This document shows positions 1-5,190 of a stretch of DNA of 5,563 bases, in pieces; within the stretch, counting starts at the first letter, position 1, and the number at the start of each line of letters is the position of its first letter. Below the pieces are notes generated by a model that worked only from the letters and a program-made list of their open reading frames with translations, made no database searches and was not told where the DNA came from. A program made the position numbers and the translations under genes. The stretch is from Deltaproteobacteria bacterium. GTDB lineage: Bacteria; Desulfobacterota; Binatia; DP-6. The stretch spans positions 1 through 5,563 of the forward strand of contig VBLD01000194.1 of the NCBI GenBank assembly GCA_005879205.1, given 5' to 3'.

Positions 1-667
1 TGCGGAGCCCCATCGTGCCGCCCACGAAGGCGCCGATCGCGACGCCGAGCGCGATCCACCGGTAGGTCACGATGTGCGGGTGGAAGAGCGTGCCGACGAC
101 CGCGACGAGCATCCCGAAGGCCGCGAGCGACATTCCCGAGCGCGCCCACTTGGGCGAGCTGAGGCCCTTCAGCCCCAGCACGAACATCGCGGCCGAGAGG
201 ATGTAGCAGTAGCGGAGCGCCTCAGGGGCGACGCGCTCGTGGAGGTACTCCCCCATCGCCATCCCGGCCGGCCTGGTCGCGTAGAGGATCGCCGCGACGC
301 CACCCACGATGGCCAGCACCGCCCCGAACGCCTGCAGCTCGACGGGCCGCCGGGTTCCGCGCGCCCGGTCCTCCGCCGTCCTGAACATCCTGAGCATGCG
401 GTCCGTGATGAGGAAGCCGCCGAAGGCGTTGGTGGACGAGCAGGTCACCGCCATGAGGCCGAGGAGGGTGCACACCCAGCCGTTGGGCACGTTGCTGTAG
501 TCGCTGCCCGCCACCACCAGCGACCCGACCAGCGAGATCGCCGCAATGGCGTTGGTGGCCGACATGAGCGGCGTGTGCAGCAGCGGCGGGACGCGGGTGA
601 TGATGTGGTAGCCGAGGAACCCGGCCAGCATGAAGATGTAGAGGCCGACTTCGAGCTCGGTGGTCAT
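1..667 (-). CDS. NAD(P) transhydrogenase membrane subunit, PntAB fused to PntB (3' end outside window)
   Basis: This is the proton channel (domain II) part of the proton-translocating transhydrogenase, which passes hydride between NADH and NADP+ across the inner membrane. The first 222 residues are visible and read without a stop to the left edge. Residues 1-95 match PntAB: three hydrophobic segments (about 6-24, 38-54, 64-87), the HTPLMSATNAI motif at 31-41, and the typical PntAB ending around DRMLRMF (89-95). Instead of stopping, the frame continues through a charged stretch (98-110) and a further hydrophobic segment (112-130). It then enters a sequence that aligns by eye with the PntB N-terminus (about 150-221: YILSAAMFVLGLKGLSSP, a second helix at 178-195 and a third at 203-221). 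The ATG start overlaps the pntAA stop as ATGA, and a GAGGA ribosome binding site lies just upstream. The NADP-binding domain III should lie beyond the edge. The family is certain and the fusion is read directly, barring a sequencing error. Confidence 0.9.
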   Translation of the reverse strand, partial: MTTELEVGLYIFMLAGFLGYHIITRVPPLLHTPLMSATNAIAAISLVGSLVVAGSDYSNVPNGWVCTLLGLMAVTCSSTNAFGGFLITDRMLRMFRTAEDRARGTRRPVELQAFGAVLAIVGGVAAILYATRPAGMAMGEYLHERVAPEALRYCYILSAAMFVLGLKGLSSPKWARSGMSLAAFGMLVAVVGTLFHPHIVTYRWIALGVAIGAFVGGTMGLR

Positions 668-1809
668 GCCGTCTTCCTCGCCGCCACCGTCGCCTTCACC
701 GCCTCGTTCACGATCTCGCCGCCGTGCGTGACGCAGGCGCCCTTGATCACCTCGTCGTCGAGGCTCAGCGCCAGCGCGCCGTCCTTCACGAACTCGCGGA
801 GCAGCTCGGTCACGTTGCGCGCGTAGAGCTGGCTCGCGTGCACGGGCATCGTGGCGGGCAGGTTGGTCGGACCGTGGATGGTCACGCCGCCCGTGACGAC
901 GATCCTGTCGGGTTCCGTCAGCTCGCAGTTGCCGCCCGCCTCGGCCGCGAGGTCGACGATCACCGAGCCCGGTCGCATGCCCCGGACGGTCTCGCCGGTG
1001 ACGAGGCGCGGCGCGGTCCGGCCGGGCACCAGCGCCGTCGTGATCACCACGTCGAAGTCCTTCGTCTTCTCGGCAAGCAGCTCCTGCTGCCGGCGGGCCG
1101 CGTCGGCGGACAGGGCCTTCGCGTAGCCGCCCTTGTCCTCGGCGTCGGCGACGCCGAGGTCGAGCTCGAGGAACTTGGCCCCGAGGCTCTCCACCTGCTC
1201 CTTCACCGCGGCCCGGACGTCGTAGCCCCAGACCTGTGCCCCGAGCCGGCGGGCCGTCGCGATGGCCTGGAGGCCGGCCACGCCCGCGCCCATCACCAGG
1301 ACCTTGGCGGCGAAGACGGTCCCGGCCGCGGTCATCATCATGGGAAAGAACTTGGCGAGCGACTCGGCCGCGATGAGCACCGCCTTGTAGCCGGAGATGT
1401 TGGCCTGCGACGACAGCGCGTCCATCTTCTGCGCGCGGCTGATGCGGGGGATGCCTTCCATGCCGAAGCTGGTGATGCGCCGCGTGACGAGGCGCTGGAC
1501 CAGGTCGGGGCTGGTGAGCGCCTGGAGGAACGACAGCAGCACGGTGCCCTCGCGCAGGCGGTCCACCTCGGCGAGCGTCGGCTTCTGGACCTTCAGGACG
1601 ACGTCGGCCTGGGCGTAGAGCGTCGTCGCGTCCGAGACGATCCGGGCGCCGGCCGCCTCGAAGGCCGCGTCGAAGTAGAAGGCGCCGTCGCCGGCGCCGG
1701 TCTCGACGAGGACCTCGAGGCTGCCCTTCACCAGGGCGGCCGCGGCGTCTGGCGTGAGGGCGAGGCGGCGCTCGCCGGGAGTGATCTCGCGGGGGACGGC
1801 GATCCTCAT
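664..1809 (-). CDS. pntAA: NAD(P) transhydrogenase alpha subunit part 1 (soluble NAD(H)-binding domain I)
   Basis: This is domain I of the proton-translocating transhydrogenase: it binds NAD(H) on the cytoplasmic side and exchanges hydride with the NADP(H) held by domain III. The 381-residue length is normal for a stand-alone PntAA of the Rhodospirillum type. Diagnostic sequence: N-terminal MRIAVPRE with alanine-dehydrogenase-like fold; the RQD-loop region RAQKMDALSSQAN at 125-137, which contacts nicotinamide; the Rossmann GAGVAG at 174-179, followed by a strand ending in YDVR (196-199), where NAD ribose is bound; GGYAK at 227-231, the mobile loop that closes on the nucleotide; and GRTAP at 263-267. 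No membrane segments follow, so domain II is encoded by the next gene, which overlaps it by four bases (ATGA) and is probably translationally coupled. The ATG at 1809 begins exactly at the conserved N-terminus. Its ribosome binding site is weak (GAGG four bases upstream). Confidence 0.96.
   Translation of the reverse strand: MRIAVPREITPGERRLALTPDAAAALVKGSLEVLVETGAGDGAFYFDAAFEAAGARIVSDATTLYAQADVVLKVQKPTLAEVDRLREGTVLLSFLQALTSPDLVQRLVTRRITSFGMEGIPRISRAQKMDALSSQANISGYKAVLIAAESLAKFFPMMMTAAGTVFAAKVLVMGAGVAGLQAIATARRLGAQVWGYDVRAAVKEQVESLGAKFLELDLGVADAEDKGGYAKALSADAARRQQELLAEKTKDFDVVITTALVPGRTAPRLVTGETVRGMRPGSVIVDLAAEAGGNCELTEPDRIVVTGGVTIHGPTNLPATMPVHASQLYARNVTELLREFVKDGALALSLDDEVIKGACVTHGGEIVNEAVKATVAARKTA
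675..679 (-). promoter_or_regulatory. Ribosome binding site of the transhydrogenase membrane subunit
   Basis: On the minus strand GAGGA lies seven bases upstream of the ATG at 667, inside the last codons of pntAA. Together with the ATGA overlap it supports translational coupling and fixes the start of the membrane subunit. Confidence 0.6.
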
Positions 1810-1834
1810 GGGGCCTCGCGCATGGGTGGGCCGC

Positions 1835-1863
1835 GCTATAGCAAACGGCCGGCGAGGGGAGAA
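1835..1863 (-). promoter_or_regulatory. Possible promoter of the transhydrogenase operon
   Basis: On the minus strand, TTCTCC (1858-1863) and TATAGC (1835-1840) are separated by 17 bases, a sigma-70-like arrangement with weak -35 (3 of 6) and fair -10 (4 of 6) matches. The -10 lies about 25 bases before the pntAA ATG, giving a short leader. The consensus used is that of model proteobacteria, so this is only a candidate. Confidence 0.3.
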
Positions 1864-1886
1864 GCTCGGGGTATCCTCGGGTCCGG

Positions 1887-1914
1887 TTGCGTCCCGTCCT
1901 GCGTGGTGTATGAC
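1887..1914 (+). promoter_or_regulatory. Possible promoter of the Rieske oxygenase gene
   Basis: TTGCGT (1887-1892) and TATGAC (1909-1914) are spaced by 16 bases, and the -10 lies about 30 bases before the ATG at 1944. Matches to the sigma-70 consensus are 3 of 6 and 4 of 6. The divergent pntAA candidate promoter lies on the other side of the same 134-base gap, and the two do not overlap. I saw no clear operator palindrome between them. Confidence 0.3.
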
Positions 1915-1943
1915 CCCAGCCCGGGATCTCCCGAGCTCCTTCG

Positions 1944-3107
1944 ATGCGCCCTGAGACCCGGTCCGAGCTCGCGCAGCGACTCTTCCACTACCTCGACACC
2001 GGCACCACCGCGATGGCCGGGGCGATGTTCCAGAACCCCGTCGCCGCCTACACCTCCGACGAACGGCTCGCCCTCGAGAAGCGCATCCTCTTCCGCGACT
2101 ACCCGTTGCTCGTGGCCTTCAGCTCCCAGCTCGCCCGAGCGGGCGACTACCTGACCGACGACGACTCGGGGACGCCGATCCTCGTCGTTCGGACTGGTTC
2201 AGGGCGGCTGAACGCCTTTGCCAACGTCTGCCGCCACCGCGGCGCGCGGGTCGTCGAGGGCTGCGGAGCCGGGAAGTGGGCGCTCGGCTGTCCGTATCAC
2301 GGGTGGACCTACGACCTGGACGGTGCGCTCATCGACGTCCCCGGTGAAGCGGGCTTCGCGGACCTGCCGCGGGAGCAGCACGGGCTCCGGCGGCTGGCCG
2401 TCGTCGAGAGGTACGGCCTCGTCTGGGTGAGGCCCGATCCCACCGCAGCGGCGACGGCGATCGACATCGACGTGCAGCTCGGGGGCCTCGCAGCGGAGCT
2501 CGAGAGCTTCGGCTTCGAGCGCTATCACCACTTCGAGACGCGGACCCTCCGGCCGCGCATCAACTGGAAGGTGGCCGTCGACACCTTCCTCGAGGCGTAT
2601 CACCTCCCTGCGCTCCACGCCCGCAGCGTCGGTCCCATCTTCGTCGGCAACCTCTGTGCCGCGGATGCCTTCGGACACCACCACCGCATGATCGCCGTCC
2701 GCAGGTCCTTCGCCGAGGTCCGCGACCGTCGCGAGGCGGAGCGGGACTTCCTCCGTCATACGATCGAGCTCTACACGCTCTTCCCGAACACGGTGTTCAT
2801 CCATCAGGCCGATCACGTGGAGGTCTGGCGCATGTTTCCGGGGGACACGCCCGACTCGGCGACCGTCCGGCTCTCCCTCTACGTCCCGGAGGCACCGGCC
2901 ACCGAGAAGGCACGCCAGCACTGGGCGGCGAACATGCAGCTCGCCATCGACGCGGTGGACGTCGAGGACTTCCGCCTCGGTGAAGGGATTCAGCGGGGCT
3001 TCCGCTCCGGAGCGCAGGATCACGTCACCTACGGGCGCAACGAGCCCGCGCTGATTCACTTCCACCGGAGTCTGGGCCGCGCGCTCGGCCTGGACGGCGC
3101 CAGATGA
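1944..3107 (+). CDS. Rieske non-heme iron oxygenase, alpha (catalytic) subunit
   Basis: This is a complete 387-residue aromatic-ring-hydroxylating-type oxygenase alpha subunit (HcaE/COG4638-like). Such enzymes add oxygen to an aromatic or other organic substrate, using electrons delivered to a Rieske [2Fe-2S] cluster. The cluster ligands are C96-x-H98 and C116-x2-H119 with 17 residues between, as in the family. The catalytic iron site is in NWKVAVDTFLEAYHLPALH (207-225): bridging D213, ligands H220 and H225, with E217 in the usual place. The third ligand is probably D342 in VEDFRLGEGIQ. The N-terminus (MFQNPVAAYTSDE, 28-40) resembles the leader of full-length relatives, so the ATG is kept although no clear Shine-Dalgarno is seen. 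No beta subunit, ferredoxin or reductase lies in the window, so electron partners must be elsewhere. The substrate cannot be told. It is divergent from the transhydrogenase operon, which could help supply NADPH, but this is inference. Confidence 0.93.
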   Translation: MRPETRSELAQRLFHYLDTGTTAMAGAMFQNPVAAYTSDERLALEKRILFRDYPLLVAFSSQLARAGDYLTDDDSGTPILVVRTGSGRLNAFANVCRHRGARVVEGCGAGKWALGCPYHGWTYDLDGALIDVPGEAGFADLPREQHGLRRLAVVERYGLVWVRPDPTAAATAIDIDVQLGGLAAELESFGFERYHHFETRTLRPRINWKVAVDTFLEAYHLPALHARSVGPIFVGNLCAADAFGHHHRMIAVRRSFAEVRDRREAERDFLRHTIELYTLFPNTVFIHQADHVEVWRMFPGDTPDSATVRLSLYVPEAPATEKARQHWAANMQLAIDAVDVEDFRLGEGIQRGFRSGAQDHVTYGRNEPALIHFHRSLGRALGLDGAR

Positions 3108-3134
3108 GGCAGCCAGATGAGACAGCCAGGTGAG
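3096..3134 (+). repeat. Three tandem copies of a 13-bp unit over the oxygenase stop codon
   Basis: Copies at 3096-3108, 3109-3121 (gcagccagatgag) and 3122-3134 differ from the middle copy by two bases each. The first copy contains the stop codon of the oxygenase (3105-3107). Because 13 is not a multiple of three, the TGA in each copy falls in a different frame (3105, 3118, 3131), so all three plus frames are closed here. It probably arose by slippage or local duplication. Confidence 0.75.
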
Positions 3135-3148
3135 CGGCGCGCGAGCCG

Positions 3149-3427
3149 TCAGAGCCTTGTGAGCGCGGCCCGGGGAGGACCGACGGGAGGCCGCGCGACC
3201 TGCCGTGCCCGCCACTCGCGCAGGCGCGAGCGGAGGTAGTCCGGCTCCAGGCCGAGGAGGTCGCAGACGTCGGAGAACTGCAGCGGCGTCACGTCGTTCT
3301 CCGCCATGATCCAAGGACCGCCGCCATTCAGCCGCCGCATGGGCTGCGTCATGCCGCGCCGCAGCGTCAGGACCTGCGCGGGCAGGAAATCCTCGAGGCT
3401 GTCGTCGGCGACGCGCGTCGTCAGTCC
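3149..3427 (-). pseudogene. Shortened remnant of a small conserved hypothetical protein
   Basis: The minus strand reads a coding-like frame ending in TGA at 3149-3151. The part after the ATG at 3350-3352 is 67 codons and includes PLQFSDVCDLLGLEPDYLRS and REWRARQ. In-frame sequence before that ATG still looks like protein (DDSLEDFLPAQVLTLRRG) back to about 3427, but has no ATG or GTG before a stop at 3497-3499. From memory, a family of roughly 100-residue hypothetical proteins of GC-rich soil bacteria has the order FxPAQ, a central helix of about 40 residues, then a W-I-x(4)-D-x(3)-PFSF-x(2)-IC-x(2)-LG-x-DP-x-YLR ending. Here the central part is missing: RRL runs directly into NGGGPWIM. I therefore read it as a copy with an internal deletion and a lost start. 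The alternative is a genuine 67-residue gene starting at the ATG, though no ribosome binding site precedes it. Function unknown. Confidence 0.5.
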
Positions 3428-3751
3428 CCTGTGGGGTTGTGCGCTGCTCGGCTGGCGGGGGCCAGGAGGCTCATCGGCGCGACATGCGCCGGACGTCTAA
3501 CTCCTACCCCACACCGGCTGCCGCCGGGCCAGCCGAGCGCGCGGTTCTGCCGAGTAGCTCCAAGCAAGAGACCGGCCATGCGGGCCCTTCCGCCGGCAGA
3601 GGCCGCTGCGGCGCTGGGCTCTCCCGGCTGCCGAATCCGTGTGCGCTCGGTGCCCATCAGGACGGCGACGGGAGCCTGCTGCACGACCGTGGTCTCGAAG
3701 CGTGCGCATCCGAGCGGTGGCACGGCGGCTGCAGCCTGCGGCAACGTGACC
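3428..3751 (+). other. No recognisable gene
   Basis: About 320 bases without a convincing gene on either strand. Open frames exist (for example 3421-3753 minus and 3439-3768 plus), but their products are rich in Arg, Pro, Ser and Gly, have no motif I recognise and have no ribosome binding sites, as expected for GC-rich noncoding DNA. An 11-bp inverted repeat (gctcggctggc at 3446-3456, complement at 3528-3538) is present with 71 bases between arms. No tRNA fold, terminator or insertion-sequence end was seen. Confidence 0.5.
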
Positions 3752-4003
3752 ATGGAGACAGCGGGTGACGCAGCGCGCGCGGAAGAAGCGCTGTCGCTTC
3801 TGGCTCAGTTCGAGCCCGACTCCGAGGGTGGTGGCGCGCTCGACGTTCCGCTCCACGCGCGCGGCTCCAAAGCCGACACCGTCGCATGGGTCATCTGGGA
3901 CGACGTGGAGAGCGAGCTCGCCTGGGTGACCGACCAGCTCGCGCGGATCATGCCGCGCGCAGCGCCCGCAGCGGGTCCTCCTCGATCGCACGCGACGCGA
4001 TGA
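3752..4003 (+). CDS. Weak small ORF, hypothetical protein
   Basis: This is an 83-codon plus-strand frame. Residues 1-65 look like protein: METAGDAARAEEALSLL would be an acidic amphipathic helix, and TVAWVIWDDVESELAWVTDQ a second one. Codons in the middle part mostly end in G or C, as in the real genes nearby. There is no Shine-Dalgarno before the ATG, and the frame is also open upstream to about 3431, so the start is arbitrary. The last 18 codons (Ala/Pro/Arg-rich) lie antisense to the 3' end of the GAF-domain remnant, so the true end may have been lost at a junction near 3950. I do not recognise the family. It may be a gene fragment or chance. Confidence 0.3.
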   Translation: METAGDAARAEEALSLLAQFEPDSEGGGALDVPLHARGSKADTVAWVIWDDVESELAWVTDQLARIMPRAAPAAGPPRSHATR

Positions 4004-4345
4004 GCAGCCGATCCGCGAACGCGGCCAGGTGGGGTGCGAAGATATCGGCGCGCTCAGGGCCCTCCTCGGTGAACGCGCGGCCGCTCTCGGCCCCTGGAGG
4101 TACATGACCCCACGCGGGATCTCGTCCCCGATGGGCGCGCAGAGCACCGCCTCATCATCGCGATGGCGATCGCGACGGGACGCACGATCGATACCGCGCG
4201 AGATGGCCTGCCGGACGGCGTCGATCGCGTCCGGCGCAAAGCCGTGCGTGATCCACCAGCGGGGACCTCCGTTCCGGCGAGGTTCCTGTCGAGGCTGCTG
4301 GCGCGCGAAAAGTCCGCGGCGGCGGCGTGAGCGGAGCTGGCGTAG
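3948..4345 (-). pseudogene. Frameshifted GAF-type sensor remnant, probably from a sigma-54-dependent activator
   Basis: Three successive minus-strand frames join into one plausible protein. First frame: FSRASSLDRNLAGTEVPA, with RNLAG at 4273-4287. After a shift near 4260 comes RWWITHGFAPDAIDAVRQ and then AVLCAPIGDEIPRGVMYLQG, ending at about 4091. After a second shift at 4089-4093 comes RAFTEEGPERADIFAPHLAA, followed by FADRLL and EEDPLRALRAA, then TGA at 3948-3950. From memory, this order (RNLAG, W-I-S-H-G-F, LCAPIG, GVLYLQ, FTEED, FArHLAPxADRLL, DPTRALRA) is the GAF sensor domain of FHA/GAF/AAA+ sigma-54 activators in GC-rich soil bacteria. The segment between SRGID and DDEAVLCAPIG is shorter than I would expect, suggesting a further internal deletion. 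The N-terminal sensor part and the whole AAA+ and DNA-binding domains are absent, so it cannot work as an activator. It begins just after the padR stop. Confidence 0.6.
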
Positions 4346-4360
4346 ACCGATCTCGACCCA

Positions 4361-4969
4361 TCACCTGGCGGCCTGCTTCGTGCGGTGGAGACGGCTGCCC
4401 CGTCCCGGGGGACGGCGAGGCGATGGCTCAGCGTTCTGCCTCGTCCACCCCTCGTGCGCGGACCGCAGCTCTTCGATGAAGGCAAGGTCCGTGGCGACGT
4501 GCTTGATCCGTCGAGCGAGAAAGAGCGGGAGAGTGGTGACGTTTCGGCTCCGATGTGCGAGAGCCCGTTCCCAGCACCTTTCCAGTGCTCGGCTGTGCAT
4601 GCCCAATTCCTCACGCCATCGATCCAGGATCACTCGAGCCGCTGCCGTCTCGACGTTTTCGATGAAGATCGCCCGGAGGCAGAACTCGTCGCGATAGTCG
4701 GGCAGGGACTTCGTGGGCGCACTCGCCATCCAGTCGTCGAATGCCGACATGCCTCCAGGGGTCGATTCGAATGGTGCGCGACGAGGATCCTCCCCGGCCG
4801 CGTTGACCACGCTCCGAACCAACTCCTCGGCCTCGAGTCTCTTGAGCTCTCGGTAGACGTTCCCGATGTTCACCTGAAGACCGGCGCGATCACGTATCTC
4901 CTTCATGACGGCGTACCCGTGCTTTGCACCGCCCTGCCTCAGCGATCCGAGAATCAGATGCCGCAGCAT
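4361..4969 (-). CDS. PadR-family transcriptional regulator
   Basis: This is a 202-residue cytoplasmic DNA-binding repressor of the PadR family, whose members bind as dimers to palindromic operators and often sense small molecules or control ABC-type efflux genes. The winged helix occupies about residues 1-80: LRHLILGSL, the conserved GYAVMKEI (19-26 region), the recognition helix and wing NIGNVYRELKRLEAEELV (34-51), and the FESTPGGMSAFDDW wing/linker (67-80). A C-terminal helical dimerisation part follows (about 92-175: YRDEFCLRAIF, RALERCWERAL). The last 28 residues are basic, Pro/Arg-rich and unlike the family, and may be extra sequence gained when the DNA downstream was rearranged. The ATG at 4969 is supported by a perfect AGGAGG eight bases upstream. 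It is divergent from an ABC permease gene, its likely target, and is probably autoregulated. No ligand can be inferred. Confidence 0.92.
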   Translation of the reverse strand: MLRHLILGSLRQGGAKHGYAVMKEIRDRAGLQVNIGNVYRELKRLEAEELVRSVVNAAGEDPRRAPFESTPGGMSAFDDWMASAPTKSLPDYRDEFCLRAIFIENVETAAARVILDRWREELGMHSRALERCWERALAHRSRNVTTLPLFLARRIKHVATDLAFIEELRSAHEGWTRQNAEPSPRRPPGRGSRLHRTKQAAR

Positions 4970-4977
4970 GCCTGTAC

Positions 4978-4983
4978 CCTCCT
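4978..4983 (-). promoter_or_regulatory. Ribosome binding site of padR
   Basis: A perfect AGGAGG on the minus strand lies eight bases before the ATG at 4969. It is the strongest Shine-Dalgarno in the window and decides the padR start. Confidence 0.8.
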
Positions 4984-5008
4984 GTGCCGTTCGGGTCGGT
5001 CGTCGTCA

Positions 5009-5037
5009 CGATTACGGCGCTATGCGATCGATGTCAA
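5009..5037 (-). promoter_or_regulatory. Possible padR promoter
   Basis: The minus strand has a perfect TTGACA -35 at 5032-5037. The -10 is poor: TAATCG at 5009-5014 with 17-base spacing, or the better CGTAAT at 5011-5016 with 15-base spacing. Transcription would start about 30 bases before the padR ATG. Confidence 0.4.
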
Positions 5038-5051
5038 CAAGAAAGCTGCAT

Positions 5052-5079
5052 GACGGCGGGTCAACATATTCCCGCCGTC
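5052..5079. promoter_or_regulatory. Perfect 9-bp inverted repeat, candidate operator
   Basis: Arms gacggcggg (5052-5060) and cccgccgtc (5071-5079) are exact reverse complements around the AT-rich 10-base centre tcaacatatt. With a one-base bulge the pairing extends to an outer atg/cat. It lies between the padR and permease promoters. No run of T follows on either strand, so it does not look like a terminator. A regulator binding site is the best reading, but which protein binds is not shown. Confidence 0.5.
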
Positions 5080-5099
5080 CATCGCAGCGTTCCGGACGC

Positions 5100-5128
5100 G
5101 TGGCACGCGGAACATGCCGGGCGACAAT
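5100..5128 (+). promoter_or_regulatory. Possible promoter of the ABC permease gene
   Basis: GTGGCA (5100-5105) and GACAAT (5123-5128) are separated by 17 bases; each matches 4 of 6 sigma-70 consensus positions. The -10 lies inside the palindrome at 5121-5136, which would suit repression by a bound dimer. Confidence 0.35.
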
Positions 5129-5136
5129 ATGGTCGC
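5121..5136. promoter_or_regulatory. 16-bp near-perfect palindrome, candidate PadR operator
   Basis: The sequence gcgacaatatggtcgc equals its own reverse complement at 14 of 16 positions (7 of 8 pairs). It overlaps the candidate -10 of the divergent permease gene. Size and symmetry fit a PadR dimer site in general, although it lacks the ATGT/ACAT arms of the best-known PadR operators. Binding is inferred from position only. Confidence 0.45.
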
Positions 5137-5180
5137 AACGAATGGCCGCCTCTAGGCGAACCCGGCGCGGGCGTGTTACG

Positions 5181-5184
5181 GGAG
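5181..5184 (+). promoter_or_regulatory. Ribosome binding site of the ABC permease gene
   Basis: GGAG lies six bases upstream of the GTG at 5191. This favours that start over the in-frame GTG at 5173 and the in-frame ATG at 5050, neither of which has a Shine-Dalgarno. Confidence 0.5.
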
Positions 5185-5190
5185 CGGCCG

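Noticed and set aside
724..2154. Long plus-strand open frame opposite pntAA and running into the oxygenase gene
   Set aside because: It is antisense to a certain gene, is rich in His, Arg, Gly and Asp as expected from the mirror of GC-rich codons, and has no motif or ribosome binding site. The same holds for 74-826 plus.
3134..3148. Terminator between the convergent oxygenase and the remnant
   Set aside because: Only a 4-bp stem (cggc/gccg) is visible and there is no T-run on either strand.
2199..3314. Long minus-strand open frame opposite the Rieske oxygenase
   Set aside because: It lies antisense to a gene with all its catalytic residues; composition is shadow-like and no domain is recognisable.
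3446..3538. 11-bp inverted repeat with 71-base spacing as ends of a small mobile element
   Set aside because: There are no target-site duplications, no transposase and no internal structure; an 11-bp GC-rich match at this distance is not rare enough in such DNA.
3428..3751. Possible tRNA or CRISPR in the gene-poor stretch
   Set aside because: No T-arm GTTCGAATC-like sequence, no cloverleaf pairing and no regularly spaced repeats were found.
3497..4147. Minus-strand 216-codon open frame as one gene
   Set aside because: Only its first part (LCAPIGDEIPRGVMYLQG) is protein-like; homology-like sequence then moves to another frame, and the remainder is Arg/Cys/His-rich noise. It is better described as part of the frameshifted remnant.
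4166..4173. GCGATCGC octamer (HIP1-like) as a cyanobacterial signature
   Set aside because: I noticed it here as an isolated site inside GC-rich pseudogene sequence; HIP1 is meaningful only when highly repeated, and no other cyanobacterial feature is present.
5050..5190. ATG at 5050 as start of the ABC permease
   Set aside because: It is in frame but adds 47 residues unlike the family, has no ribosome binding site, and would place the inverted repeat and the candidate promoter inside the coding region.
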